Below, piece by piece: positions 1 through 13,822 of a stretch of 54,306 nucleotides of DNA. A program made the position numbers and the translations under genes. Below the pieces are notes generated by a model. The model had not been told where the DNA came from, did no database searches, and was given only the letters and a program-made list of their open reading frames with translations. The stretch covers positions 1 through 54,306 of the forward strand of contig CAMBQQ010000011.1 of assembly GCA_945870035.1 (NCBI GenBank). Reading direction: 5' to 3'. Position 1 is the first letter of the stretch; every line of letters begins with the position of its first letter. This DNA comes from Rhizobium sp. Q54. GTDB lineage: Bacteria; Pseudomonadota; Alphaproteobacteria; Rhizobiales; Xanthobacteraceae.

Positions 1-27
1 GGCGCGGAACCCGGCGCAGCACTCGGC

Positions 28-870
28 TCAGGTCAGGCCTTCGTCCGGAATGTTCAGCGTCTTGCCGCAGGCCTTGCAGTGCACGGCGTCGGCGTCGTGG
101 CGTTGCAGGCCGCAATCCGGGCAGGCAAAGCGCACCTTGAGCGGATTGATCAGCGCCCGCGCCAGATTGAAAAACAAGGTGACGCCGAAAATCATGATGA
201 CGACGGCGATCAGCCGGCCGGTCGTGCCGGGCAGCGTGATGTCGCCGAAGCCGGTCGTGGTCAGCGCCGTGACGGTGAAATACAGTGCGTCGGCATAATT
301 GGCGATTTGCGGGTTGGAGTAATGCTGCGTCTCGTAAACGACGCCGGTCATGATGAAAATAAAGACCGTCAGGTTGGCGACGGCAAAGATGATATCCTCG
401 TAGCGGCGGAAATAGGCGCTGTCACCGCGCAATTGCCGCAGCAGGTGATAGGTGCGCAACAGGCGCACCGTGCGCAGCACGCGCAGGAAGCCGACGCCTT
501 CGCCGACCACCGGCGCCAGGAACGAGGCGATGGCGGCGACATCGGCCAGCGTCGAGATATGCATCAGGTCGTGCAGCCGCGAGCGGCTGATGAAGATGCG
601 GCTGGCGAAATCGGCAAGGATGATGAGGCCGATGACGACATCGAAGAACTCGACCACCGCATGGCGCGGGATGAAGGTGGTGCCGACGATGAACAAAATC
701 GTCGCGATGTCGAAAACCAGCAGCGTATAGCGAAAGCGATAGCCGGCCGGCGTGTTGCCTTCGTAAAGCACGGTGAGCGTCTGGCGCAAGGCGTCGAGGC
801 GGCCGGGATTGGCGCTGTCCGCGGGCTTTGCTTCGGCTTTGGTTTTGGCTTTGGTCACGCAGGATTCCAC
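28..870 (-). CDS. Voltage-gated-like potassium channel with C-terminal zinc ribbon
   Basis: This is an inner-membrane ion channel of the six-transmembrane potassium channel type, 280 residues. Hydrophobic segments sit at about residues 49-66, 72-92, 103-120, 159-178 and 219-240. An arginine-rich S4-like helix lies at about 129-148. A pore loop ends in the selectivity filter TTTGFGD (204-210), which predicts potassium selectivity. The C-terminus carries a zinc ribbon with CPDC (250-253) and CKAC (265-268), an unusual cytoplasmic tail for this family. The start used is GTG at 870; a second in-frame GTG lies four codons later, neither has a clear ribosome binding site, so the start is uncertain. 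The gene stands alone, transcribed away from the next minus-strand gene. Confidence 0.85.
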   Translation of the reverse strand: MESCVTKAKTKAEAKPADSANPGRLDALRQTLTVLYEGNTPAGYRFRYTLLVFDIATILFIVGTTFIPRHAVVEFFDVVIGLIILADFASRIFISRSRLHDLMHISTLADVAAIASFLAPVVGEGVGFLRVLRTVRLLRTYHLLRQLRGDSAYFRRYEDIIFAVANLTVFIFIMTGVVYETQHYSNPQIANYADALYFTVTALTTTGFGDITLPGTTGRLIAVVIMIFGVTLFFNLARALINPLKVRFACPDCGLQRHDADAVHCKACGKTLNIPDEGLT

Positions 871-951
871 AGGAGGCGCCGGGAAGGAGGCGGTCTACAT
901 CGACCATAGCCTATTCCGTTTGCCGTCGCTCCTGTGGCTCAGGTCGTGCGT

Positions 952-1218
952 CTAGAAGGCGCGGGTCGGTTCGGCCACCGCCGGCTCCGTCTGCCGCTGG
1001 CGCCAGTAGCGGGCGCGCAGGCGCGGCGCGATCATCCAGGAAAACGGCGCCGCGACCAGCAGGCTGAACGCAATGACGGCGGCGATGCCGATGCCGGTCG
1101 CCTGGGCGCTGAGGTCGAGCATCAGCACGGCGATCAGGCCGGCGCCGAACAGCACGGCATTGGTCATCGTGAAGATGAGCGCGGAAATCTGGGTACGGAC
1201 GGCGGTGTCCCGGGTCAT
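952..1218 (-). CDS. Small two-helix membrane protein, function unknown
   Basis: An 88-residue protein with two hydrophobic stretches (about residues 10-34 and 40-64) and a basic, arginine-rich cytoplasmic-looking end after the second. The ATG at 1218 was chosen because an AGAGG-like ribosome binding site lies about eight bases upstream; the reading frame stays open further upstream but that part looks like non-coding GC-rich sequence. I do not recognise the family with confidence; it resembles the small DUF4229-type membrane proteins found in many high-GC bacteria. It is divergent from the TRIC-type channel gene that follows. Confidence 0.6.
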   Translation of the reverse strand: MTRDTAVRTQISALIFTMTNAVLFGAGLIAVLMLDLSAQATGIGIAAVIAFSLLVAAPFSWMIAPRLRARYWRQRQTEPAVAEPTRAF

Positions 1219-1347
1219 GGCGGCCTCTGTGTGTTGCGGTGTTGCCGGGACAACGCGCGCCGGGGGCTCACGTTCCGCGCCACGTAACCCGGTATGCTGG
1301 TGCCGGGACGCTTTCGCCGCCCGCGCCGCACCGCTACAACTCAAGCC

Positions 1348-2013
1348 ATGACCGACTCATTGCCGGATGACTGGCTGATGGCGCTGGACTGGATCGGCAT
1401 CGCGATCTTCGCGGTGACCGGCGCGCTGGTGGCGTCGCGCAAGCGCATGGACATTGTCGGCTTCATCTTGCTTGGCGCGGCGACCGGCATCGGCGGCGGG
1501 AGCCTGCGCGATCTGATGCTCGGCCAGTTGCCGGTGTTCTGGGTGCTCGAGCCGGTGTCGCTCATCATCTGCATCGTCGTGTCGGCGGCGACCTTCTTCC
1601 TCGCGCATATTCCGGAGTCGCGTTATCGCGCGCTGCTCTGGCTCGACGCCGCGGGCCTGTCGCTGTTCTGCGTGGTCGGCGCCGACAAGGCGCTGGAGGC
1701 GGGCGCCGGTCCTTTCATCGCCGTGGCGATGGGCGTGATGACGTCGACCTTCGGCGGCGTGATCCGCGACATTCTCGGCGGCGAGAGCCCGCTCATTCTG
1801 CGCAAGGAGATTTATGTCACCGCGGCCTTGGCCGGCGCCAGCGCCTATGTCGGAATGGTCGCGCTCGGCGCATCAAGCGCGGTGGCGACGGGCTGCGGCT
1901 TCGCGCTGTGCTTCACCATCCGCGCGCTGGCGCTGCATTTCGGCTGGTCGCTGCCGGTGTACCGGGCAAGGGAAGGGCGGACGGTGGAGGAAGTGGAGAG
2001 GATGCGGGAGTAG
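1348..2013 (+). CDS. TRIC-type (UPF0126, YicG-like) cation channel family protein
   Basis: A 221-residue integral membrane protein of the bacterial trimeric intracellular cation channel family, formerly UPF0126. It shows the family's internal duplication: each half carries a GG-x-x-RD motif, here GGSLRD (50-55) and GGVIRD (136-141), embedded in paired hydrophobic helices. Family members form homotrimeric potassium-permeable channels in the inner membrane. The ATG at 1348 was chosen because the protein similarity begins just after it; the longer open frame upstream is arginine-rich and not protein-like. It is followed by a palindromic repeat, not by a co-transcribed gene. Confidence 0.85.
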   Translation: MTDSLPDDWLMALDWIGIAIFAVTGALVASRKRMDIVGFILLGAATGIGGGSLRDLMLGQLPVFWVLEPVSLIICIVVSAATFFLAHIPESRYRALLWLDAAGLSLFCVVGADKALEAGAGPFIAVAMGVMTSTFGGVIRDILGGESPLILRKEIYVTAALAGASAYVGMVALGASSAVATGCGFALCFTIRALALHFGWSLPVYRAREGRTVEEVERMRE

Positions 2014-2021
2014 GGTTCTCC

Positions 2022-2110
2022 CGTCATGGCCGGACTTGTTCCGGCCATCCACGACTTGCTTTGCTGTTTCCAGAAAGACGTGGATGCCCGGGACAAGCCC
2101 GGGCATGACG
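2022..2110. repeat. Palindromic intergenic repeat
   Basis: An imperfect long inverted repeat. The left arm begins CGTCATGGCCGGACTTG and the right arm ends with CAAGCCCGGGCATGACG, with CCACGACTT and ACGTGGATG arms nearer the centre. This is the common alphaproteobacterial intergenic element seen in many Bradyrhizobium-type genomes. It fills most of the gap between the TRIC gene and the toxin-antitoxin pair and could act as an RNA hairpin at the TRIC transcript end. Confidence 0.75.
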
Positions 2111-2177
2111 AGGCAGGCGCTCGCAAGCCAAAGCCAAATGTGATATAATTTGCTCGCTGGAACCGATGAGGTGGCCA

Positions 2178-2399
2178 ATGGCTCACGAACGGATCGAGAT
2201 CAATCCCGAAGTCATGGGCGGCAAGCCGGTGATCCGCGGCACGCGCGTTCCGGTCGAAACCGTGCTGCGCAAGCTTGGCGCCGGGATGACGCCGGATGCC
2301 ATTCTCGCCGATCATCCGCGCCTGACGCGCGAGGACGTGCTCGCGGCGCAAGCCTTCGCCGCCGATTATCTTGCCGACGAAGACCTTGTGTACGGCTGA
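2178..2399 (+). CDS. DUF433 family antitoxin
   Basis: A 73-residue DUF433 protein, the small helix-turn-helix type antitoxin usually paired with a PIN-like DUF5615 toxin. The family hallmark is near the start: INPEVMGGKPVIRGTRVPV, followed by a helical region with the typical spacing LTREDVLAAQAFAADYLA. The ATG at 2178 is preceded by GAGG about six bases upstream, a better placed site than that for the in-frame ATG at 2166. The toxin reading frame follows immediately in the same frame after the TGA, so the two are translated from one message. By family knowledge the antitoxin binds the toxin and represses the operon. Confidence 0.85.
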   Translation: MAHERIEINPEVMGGKPVIRGTRVPVETVLRKLGAGMTPDAILADHPRLTREDVLAAQAFAADYLADEDLVYG

Positions 2400-2402
2400 G
2401 CC

Positions 2403-2759
2403 CTGCGCTGGCTGGCCGATGAATGCATCGACGCCGCGCTGGTCGCGCGGCTGCGTTCCGGCGGGCATGATGTCGTTTACATGGCGGAGATTGCACCGGC
2501 GGCAAGTGACAACGAGGTCATGGCGCTTGCGCAGCGCGAGGGGCGGCTGCTGCTGACCGAGGACAAGGACTTCGGCGATCTGGTGTATCGGCATGGCGGG
2601 CAGGCGCCGGGGATTGTTCTGCTGCGGATCGATCCGGCGATGCACGCGCTCAAACGGGAACGGCTGGAAGCGGCAATCGCGCGGTTCGGCGAGGACCTGT
2701 TCGGGCGCTATATGATTGTTGAAGAGGCGAGATTTCGGTCAAGGCCGATGCGGGCGTGA
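2403..2759 (+). CDS. DUF5615 PIN-like toxin, apparently started at CTG
   Basis: A PIN-like ribonuclease-type toxin of the DUF5615 family. Translation of the frame right after the antitoxin stop gives LRWLADECIDAALVARLRS, matching the family N-terminus whose LADE carries the first acidic active-site residue. Later come ASDNEVMALA and LLTEDKDFGDLV, the second acidic motif. No ATG, GTG or TTG stands at the expected position: the only candidate is the CTG at 2403, three bases after the antitoxin TGA. The first in-frame ATG (2481) would remove the LADE motif and yield 92 residues. Either CTG is used, helped by coupling to the antitoxin, or the toxin has lost its start codon and is inactive. With CTG the product is 118 residues, normal for the family. 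Confidence 0.7.
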   Translation: MRWLADECIDAALVARLRSGGHDVVYMAEIAPAASDNEVMALAQREGRLLLTEDKDFGDLVYRHGGQAPGIVLLRIDPAMHALKRERLEAAIARFGEDLFGRYMIVEEARFRSRPMRA

Positions 2760-2765
2760 ATGCGT

Positions 2766-2898
2766 AGCGCGTAGGGCGGGTTAGCCGAAGGTGTAACCCG
2801 CCGTGCAGCCAATGAACGGCGGATTACGCTCCGCTAATCCGCCCTACGGGCCGGAAATATAAGGTGGGCTACGCGCTTTCGGAGTAACCCACCTTACG
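2766..2898. repeat. Cluster of GTAGGGCGGGTTA-type palindromic repeats
   Basis: Two related inverted units sit side by side. The first pairs GTAGGGCGGGTTAGC (from 2771) with GCTAATCCGCCCTAC (ending 2847). The second, from about 2861, pairs AAGGTGGGCTACGC with GTAACCCACCTTACG. The motif alternating wheat-like GTGGGTTA/TAACCCAC hairpins is widespread between genes in many proteobacteria. It separates the toxin gene from the converging low-GC gene. Confidence 0.75.
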
Positions 2899-2983
2899 GG
2901 CTGTGCGCGATCTTGACGATATCCTCCGGCGCGCATTACATGGTCTTCGGGTCAAGCCCGAGGGTAGGCTTTCGCGCCGCCGT

Positions 2984-3859
2984 CTAGCGCTTGCGCAAAG
3001 TGCCGCTGAACTCGCAGCTTGCGCCGTGCCACGCCATGCACTTGTCCTCGTTAACGGCGATGCCATTGCTGGTCTTGGAAATTGTCAGGCGGCAGGTGTC
3101 GTCTTTTTCGGTGGTGCGAGCCACTAGAGTGGCGCCCTCTATCTTGCCGATGCCATCGAACGCGCCGAGGCAGCCGCGCATGCTGACGCTGACATTCACT
3201 TTATAACTGCCGTTCGGTGTGCGGGTGATCGTGGCTGAATGCCTGTAGCTGTCTTTGCTAGCGTCATATTTGCCACCGAATTCGGATTCTCGATCCGAAA
3301 ATGGTTTCATAGGAGAGGTGATCGCGGCAGCCGTGTTGGTTGAACCGGTTTTTTTCGCAGGGTGAGACGCGGTAGTTGTTCGCGCGGCAATGTGTAACTT
3401 GCCCCAGACCGTTTCGCGGCCGGAATTGCAGTACAGGGCACGCTCTGCGCTAAAATAGGTGTTGCAGCCAAAGCGCTGGGTTATCATTTCGAACTCGGGG
3501 CGCTGAATTTTTAGGCTGTTCAGTATTGTGTCGCCATCCTTCCAACGCGGACAATTTTTTATCTGCGTCTCAAGTTCCGCATAAAAACAAGACATTTTGA
3601 AGCGAAGCTGACACGACCTTTTAGCATAATCGGGGCTATTTGTTTTCTCGAATAGATGGTAATTTGAATTCATCTCTTGCCGGATCATGGGCTCATTGAT
3701 CTTCCACAACATGGCGGCGTTGAAAGGGCAATCGACTGCGCTTTGTGCCGACTTAAATGAAATCAAGACCAGCATCATTGCGAAGCATATTGTCGTTGTT
3801 TTTAATGAAAGCGTGTGCGGCACTGGGCGCACAAAGTGCGTTCGAAACTTTTTGATCAT
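2984..3859 (-). CDS. Hypothetical secreted protein, atypical composition
   Basis: A 291-residue protein that I do not recognise. It has a long positively charged n-region, then a hydrophobic stretch (TICFAMMLVLISF) and AQSA before a cysteine-containing mature part, so it is likely exported. The mature protein has many cysteines spread through both halves, suggesting disulfides in the periplasm. The C-terminal third (from about residue 200) alternates short beta-like segments ending MAWHGASCEFSGTL, reminiscent of small periplasmic inhibitor or lipocalin-like folds, but this is only an impression. Start: ATG at 3859 with GGGTGA upstream; a TTG four codons earlier is possible. Codons rich in A and T stand out from the neighbours, suggesting recent acquisition. 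Confidence 0.65.
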   Translation of the reverse strand: MIKKFRTHFVRPVPHTLSLKTTTICFAMMLVLISFKSAQSAVDCPFNAAMLWKINEPMIRQEMNSNYHLFEKTNSPDYAKRSCQLRFKMSCFYAELETQIKNCPRWKDGDTILNSLKIQRPEFEMITQRFGCNTYFSAERALYCNSGRETVWGKLHIAARTTTASHPAKKTGSTNTAAAITSPMKPFSDRESEFGGKYDASKDSYRHSATITRTPNGSYKVNVSVSMRGCLGAFDGIGKIEGATLVARTTEKDDTCRLTISKTSNGIAVNEDKCMAWHGASCEFSGTLRKR

Positions 3860-4144
3860 CCATTCACCCAATAGTCTGGAGGTGAGGTTTTGGCCCGAGA
3901 AATCGGACTTCGCAAAGTGTCGACAATGTTGATTTGCTGTCTGATTCGGCAGATTCAGGAACGAGAGTGAGTTGGCTTATTGTGACAACAGGAGCGCTCA
4001 AACCGCTGTCGTCAAATAAATTAACGGGTACTAAAAGTGCATGCAACGAAAGAATGCCCTCGCTCATTCCGACGCCTTCTGCACCTTCTTCTCCCGCCTT
4101 CGCGCTAAAGCGCTTCGGCGGGCAAGCCGGCCCGACAAGCCCGC
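3860..4144. other. Intergenic region, AT-richer, with a hairpin near the uvrA end
   Basis: No convincing gene is seen here. The left part shares the lower GC of the preceding secreted-protein gene. Near the right end, 4095-4124 forms an inverted repeat (CCCGCCTTCGCGCT against AGCGCTTCGGCGGG) without a T-run, which may mark the 3' end of the uvrA transcript. Confidence 0.5.
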
Positions 4145-7078
<2,934 letters not shown>

Positions 7079-7278
7079 GAAAGGTCGCTGTTTGGAACTT
7101 CGGACAGGGGCGAACCGCGCAAAAACAGCGGCAGATGCCGGCGACATATAGTATTCGCCGGCGGCAATCACAGATTGGAACGTAATGAGAACGGCGGTGA
7201 ATTTCCAGAGCCGGCCGCCACTCACCGGTTGAAAAGCACACAACGCGGGTTCTTGTCCGTAACGTTGGCGGGAACCAC

Positions 7279-7307
7279 TTGACCTCCGACCGCCGTCACG
7301 CTAAGAA
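7279..7307 (+). promoter_or_regulatory. Possible ssb-direction promoter overlapping the LexA box
   Basis: TTGACC (7279-7284) and TAAGAA (7302-7307) are separated by 17 bases, a sigma-70-like arrangement reading toward ssb. The putative -10 overlaps the left half of the LexA box at 7305-7319, so bound LexA would block it. No equally clear promoter toward uvrA was found. The rest of the 454-base uvrA-ssb gap is GC-rich and shows no gene. Confidence 0.45.
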
Positions 7308-7319
7308 CAAAAAGAGAAC
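7305..7319. promoter_or_regulatory. LexA (SOS) box between uvrA and ssb
   Basis: GAAC, seven bases, GAAC: the exact reverse complement of the alphaproteobacterial SOS operator GTTC-N7-GTTC. It lies about 227 bases from the uvrA start and 214 from the ssb start. The arrangement of divergent uvrA and ssb sharing a LexA site is known from other bacteria. Confidence 0.85.
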
Positions 7320-7532
7320 AATACGCAGTGGCCCGGGATCCCGCGAAGCCCGGCGGCTGCGGGCAATGCGAGGCGTCCAGGCCTGTGGATTAGCGGCGAA
7401 CGCGCTTGCCGCGGGTGGGCCTCAGTCTAGGGTGGAATTTGCGGGCCTGCCTGTCGCGACGGGCCGGCCCCTTACCGGCGATCCGCGGTGGCTGCTTGAA
7501 GCCGCGCGAGCATCGCCTATCGGAGAAAAGTC

Positions 7533-8033
7533 ATGGCGGGTAGCGTCAACAAAGTCATTTTGATCGGCAATCTCGGCGCCGATCCGGAAATTCGCCGCAC
7601 CCAGGACGGCCGTCCGATCGCCAATCTGCGGATCGCTACGTCGGAGAGCTGGCGCGACAAGGCGACCGGCGAGCGCAAGGAAAAGACCGAGTGGCATCGC
7701 GTCGTCATCTTCAATGAAGGCCTGTGCAAGATCGTCGAGCAATACGTCAAGAAGGGCTCGAAGGTTTACATCGAAGGCGCGTTGCAGACCCGCAAATGGA
7801 CCGACAAAGACGGCCACGAACGCTATTCGACCGAGGTCGTATTGCAGGGCTTTAACTCGTCGCTGACCATGCTCGACGGCCGCGGCGGCGGTGGCGCCGG
7901 TGCGTCCGACAGTGGCGATATGGGCGGCGACGACTTCGGCTCCAGCAGCCCGCGCGGCGGCGCCCCGGCGCGCAAGCCGGCCATGGCCAGCGCTGGAAAA
8001 CGCGACGACATGGACGACGAGATTCCGTTCTAG
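7533..8033 (+). CDS. ssb: Single-stranded DNA-binding protein
   Basis: SSB, 166 residues. The N-terminal OB fold (about 1-112) starts [17 protein letters not shown] and includes the [19 protein letters not shown] strand region. A glycine-rich flexible linker follows (about 115-150), and the protein ends in the acidic tip DMDDEIPF that binds partner repair and replication proteins. It coats single-stranded DNA as a tetramer during replication, repair and SOS. The ATG at 7533 follows GGAGAAAAG. It is transcribed away from uvrA across a region containing a LexA box, so mild SOS induction is likely. Confidence 0.97.
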   Translation: MAGSVNKVILIGNLGADPEIRRTQDGRPIANLRIATSESWRDKATGERKEKTEWHRVVIFNEGLCKIVEQYVKKGSKVYIEGALQTRKWTDKDGHERYSTEVVLQGFNSSLTMLDGRGGGGAGASDSGDMGGDDFGSSSPRGGAPARKPAMASAGKRDDMDDEIPF

Positions 8034-8076
8034 AGCGGGCGACCGGACGAAGGATGACGCGCGCAAGCGCCGCGCA

Positions 8077-9387
8077 TCATTGCGCCAGTCGCGGCTCGCG
8101 GTGCAGAGGGAGGTGCCGCGACGCCAGTACCTTGTCGATGCGGCGGCCATCGAGATCGACCACTTCAAAGCGCCAGCCATGCGCGGTGACGGTCTCGCCG
8201 GTGAGCGGCAGGTGGCCGAGATACGCCAGGATAAAGCCGGCGACGGTTTCGTAATCGCGCCGCTCCGGCAGCGCGATAGCGAGATGCTCTGCCATTTCAT
8301 CGGCCGGCAGTGAGCCGGCCAGCAGCCACGATCCATCGGCGCGGCGGAACGCCTCCGGTTCGTCGGTGCCGGCATCGGCGCGGAACGCGCCGGCAATGGC
8401 TTCAAGCATGTCGGCCGGCGTGATGATGCCTTCGAAGTGGCCATATTCGTCGTGCACCAGCGCCATCGGCACATCGGCTTCGCGCAAAGTCGCCAGCACA
8501 TCGAGCGCATCGGCCGTATCGCTGACGATCGGCGCTTCGCGGATATGCTTGCGGACGTCGAGCGGTTTGCGAGCCAGCGCGGCGGCGAGTAAATCGCGCG
8601 TCTGCACTACGCCGATCAAGGTATCGACAGTTTCGCCGGCCGGCAGGCGCGAGTGCTGGGCGCTCTTCAGCATGTCGCGGATCGCTTTGTCGCTGGCGGT
8701 CAGGTCGATCCAGTGCACGTCGGTGCGTGGCGTCAACACGGCGCTGACGCTGCGATCGCCGAGCCGCATCACGCCGGAAATCAACTGACGTTCGCCGGGT
8801 TCGATGACGCCGGCGGTTTCCGCCTCGGCGATGACGGATTTTATTTCATCGTCGGAAACGCCGCTTTGGCTCGGCGTGTCCTGCCGCAGCAGACGCAGCA
8901 GCGCGCGGCCGGAAATGTCGAGCAGCCACACCAGCGGCCCGGCGATCCTGGCGAGGACCGTCATCGCCGGTGCAACTTTGGCGGCGATCCGCTCCGGATC
9001 GCGCAACGCGATCTGCTTCGGCACCAGTTCGCCGACGATCAGGGAGCCATAGGTTATCAGCGCGACGACAATGCTAATGCCGGCGGGTTCCGCGACCGCG
9101 CGCGGCAGGCCGGCTTCGAGCAGGGTGCCGGTCAGGCGCAGCCCGAGCGTGATGCCCGATACCGCGCCGGAGATGATGCCGACCATCGTGATGCCGATCT
9201 GCACGGTCGACAGGAAACGTCCTGGATCGGAAGCCAGGGCCAGCGCCCGCCGCGAGCCGTAGACATCGCGCTCGATCATCGCCTTGAGACGGCTGGGTCG
9301 CGACGACACGACCGCAAGTTCGGACAAAGCGAGCAGGCCGTTGATGACGATCAGAAGGGCGACGGCAGAAAGTTCGAGATACAGCAT
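8077..9387 (-). CDS. Hemolysin/CorC-type membrane protein (CNNM, CBS pair, CorC_HlyC)
   Basis: A 436-residue protein with the three-part layout of the HlyC/CorC (TlyC, YfjD-like) family. The N-terminal DUF21/CNNM membrane domain (about 1-190) has four hydrophobic segments beginning LELSAVALLIVINGLLALSE. A CBS-domain pair follows (about 200-330, including VLTPRTDVHWIDL and DEYGHFEGIITPADMLEAI). The C-terminal transporter-associated domain contains DGSWLLAGSLP. Family members are linked to magnesium or cobalt efflux, while the hemolysin name is historical. The ATG at 9387 was preferred to an in-frame ATG five codons upstream because GGTGG precedes it. It converges on ssb. Confidence 0.88.
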   Translation of the reverse strand: MLYLELSAVALLIVINGLLALSELAVVSSRPSRLKAMIERDVYGSRRALALASDPGRFLSTVQIGITMVGIISGAVSGITLGLRLTGTLLEAGLPRAVAEPAGISIVVALITYGSLIVGELVPKQIALRDPERIAAKVAPAMTVLARIAGPLVWLLDISGRALLRLLRQDTPSQSGVSDDEIKSVIAEAETAGVIEPGERQLISGVMRLGDRSVSAVLTPRTDVHWIDLTASDKAIRDMLKSAQHSRLPAGETVDTLIGVVQTRDLLAAALARKPLDVRKHIREAPIVSDTADALDVLATLREADVPMALVHDEYGHFEGIITPADMLEAIAGAFRADAGTDEPEAFRRADGSWLLAGSLPADEMAEHLAIALPERRDYETVAGFILAYLGHLPLTGETVTAHGWRFEVVDLDGRRIDKVLASRHLPLHREPRLAQ

Positions 9388-9462
9388 GGCCCACCATATC
9401 ATCCGGAAAGCCGCGGCGGGGTGTCATGATGACGCGCACCGAACAGCGCGGCACGGGCGGGT

Positions 9463-10104
9463 TTACCCGGCCATCGCCACCTTGACGCCGTCGATGACGA
9501 ATTGCACAGCCAGCGCCGCCAGCAGCACGCCGAGAATGCGCGAGGCGACCGAGGTCGCCGTGACACCGAGCAGCTTGCCGATGCGCCCGGCCAGTTCGAA
9601 GACAATGAAGCACAGCAGCATGCAGGCGGCGATGACGCCGAGCAGCAGGCCGAGCCGCAACGGTTCGCCGTCGCTTCTGCCGGCCAGCAGCACGCAGGCG
9701 GTGATGGCGCCGGGTCCGGCCATCAGCGGAATGGCAAGCGGGAAGGCGGCGATGTTGCGCACCCGCTCCTCGATGGCACTCTCGGCGGTCTCGGTTTGAC
9801 GCACGACGCGCACGCCGAAAACCATTTCCGAGGCGATCGAAAACAGCAGCAGGCCGCCGGCGATGCGGAACGCGGGCAGCGAGATCGACAGCATGCGCAA
9901 CAGCCAGTCGCCGGCCAGCGCGGCGCCTGCCAGGATCGCGGTCGCGATCAGGCAGGCGCGCAGCGCCACGTTGCGCCGCGACTTTGCCGGCAGTCCTTGC
10001 GTGATGGCGATGAACGACGGCACCAGCCCGATCGGATCGAGCACGACCAGGATCGTGACGAGGGCTGAGATGACGAAGTCGAGAGGAAAAAGCTGGAGCG
10101 ACAT
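9463..10104 (-). CDS. MarC family integral membrane protein
   Basis: A 213-residue MarC/YhgN-type inner-membrane protein with six hydrophobic segments. Family hallmarks visible are LVVLDPIGLVPSFIAIT near the N-terminus and PLAIPLMAGPGAITACVLL in the middle, followed by the RILGVLLAALAVQFVIDG terminal helix. Despite the old name it is not a proven antibiotic-resistance factor and its substrate is unknown. It lies 75 bases upstream of the CorC-type gene on the same strand, so the two may share a transcript. It diverges from gyrA. Confidence 0.88.
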   Translation of the reverse strand: MSLQLFPLDFVISALVTILVVLDPIGLVPSFIAITQGLPAKSRRNVALRACLIATAILAGAALAGDWLLRMLSISLPAFRIAGGLLLFSIASEMVFGVRVVRQTETAESAIEERVRNIAAFPLAIPLMAGPGAITACVLLAGRSDGEPLRLGLLLGVIAACMLLCFIVFELAGRIGKLLGVTATSVASRILGVLLAALAVQFVIDGVKVAMAG

Positions 10105-10329
10105 GGTTCCGATGGTAGCGTCTTGACGGCGGGATAGCGCGATTTAAATGCGCCGTTTCCGCAGGCCAGCCGCGGGCTCGGTAGCGGCCCTTGATCGTGG
10201 TTGTAACTTATTGAAAATAAAGGCCGAAATAGCCGAGTTTCGGACGGTTTAGGATTGGCGTCGGGGCTTTGAATCAGATAGAAAATCAAAGATTCTCTAG
10301 CCCTGCGGAACGACTCCAGGAACACCTCT

Positions 10330-13095
<2,766 letters not shown>

Positions 13096-13110
13096 GGGGA
13101 GCGCGCGCAG

Positions 13111-13725
13111 ATGAACTATCAACTCTTCTCCGCCTTTCTTGTCGTCACCGCGATCCTCATCGTTGTGCCGGGACCGGTTGTCGCCTTGGTGATCGCCACC
13201 GGCGCGCAGCGCGGCATTCGCCCGGCGCTGGCGACGGTGCTCGGCACCATGGCCGGCACCGCGGTGCTGCTCGCTGGCATCGGCCTGGGCTTGAGCTGGC
13301 TCTTGAACATATCGTCGCAACTGTTCGAGATCATGCGCTGGACCGGCGCGGCCTATCTCGTCTGGCTCGGCATCCAGGCCTGGCGCCATGCCGGTGACCC
13401 GGTTGAGGCGATTGAGCCGCGCGGCCATGTGTTCATGACGCGGGGTTTTCTTGTCGCGGTGACCAACCCGAAGACGATTGCTTTCTTTACAGCATTCCTG
13501 CCGCAATTCATCGATCCGGCGCTGCCGGTCGGCTTTCAGATCGTGGTGATGTCGGTGGCTTCGCTCTTGATCGCGGCGGTGCTGGACTCCTGCTGGGCGA
13601 TCGCTGCCGGCCTCGGCCGCGCCTGGTTCCTGAAGCCGCACCACAACAAGCTGCTTGGCCGGTTGTCCGGCGCGGTGCTGGTCGGCGGCGGCATCTGGCT
13701 GTCGCTGGCGCGGCGGCCGGTGTAA
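13111..13725 (+). CDS. LysE/RhtB family amino-acid exporter
   Basis: A 204-residue inner-membrane exporter of the LysE/RhtB superfamily with about six hydrophobic segments. Family marks are VVPGPVVALVIATGAQRGIR near the N-terminus (the PGP and G-x-R-G motif) and NPKTIAFFTAFLPQFIDP in the middle. Relatives export amino acids or derivatives; the substrate cannot be told. The ATG follows GGGGAG. It starts 15 bases after the gyrA stop and may be read through from it. Confidence 0.9.
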   Translation: MNYQLFSAFLVVTAILIVVPGPVVALVIATGAQRGIRPALATVLGTMAGTAVLLAGIGLGLSWLLNISSQLFEIMRWTGAAYLVWLGIQAWRHAGDPVEAIEPRGHVFMTRGFLVAVTNPKTIAFFTAFLPQFIDPALPVGFQIVVMSVASLLIAAVLDSCWAIAAGLGRAWFLKPHHNKLLGRLSGAVLVGGGIWLSLARRPV

Positions 13726-13822
13726 ATGGACGTCATCCGAACGTCTAAAGTTTTACCCAATTCTTCAGCGGTTCCGTCGCTTTTTCGGTCTATGCGGAGG
13801 CAGGGAGCAGGGACAGCAGGAA

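Noticed and set aside
3864-4067. A 67-residue minus-strand frame upstream of the low-GC secreted protein
   Set aside because: No ribosome binding site or recognisable features; the region is AT-richer so short open frames are expected. Possible but not supported.
7094-7114. GAAC-like pair near the uvrA start as a second LexA box
   Set aside because: The spacing between the two GAAC sequences is not seven, so it does not match the operator.
7422-8510. A 362-residue minus-strand frame across ssb and the CorC-type gene
   Set aside because: It crosses two convincing genes in the wrong frame and has no protein-family features.
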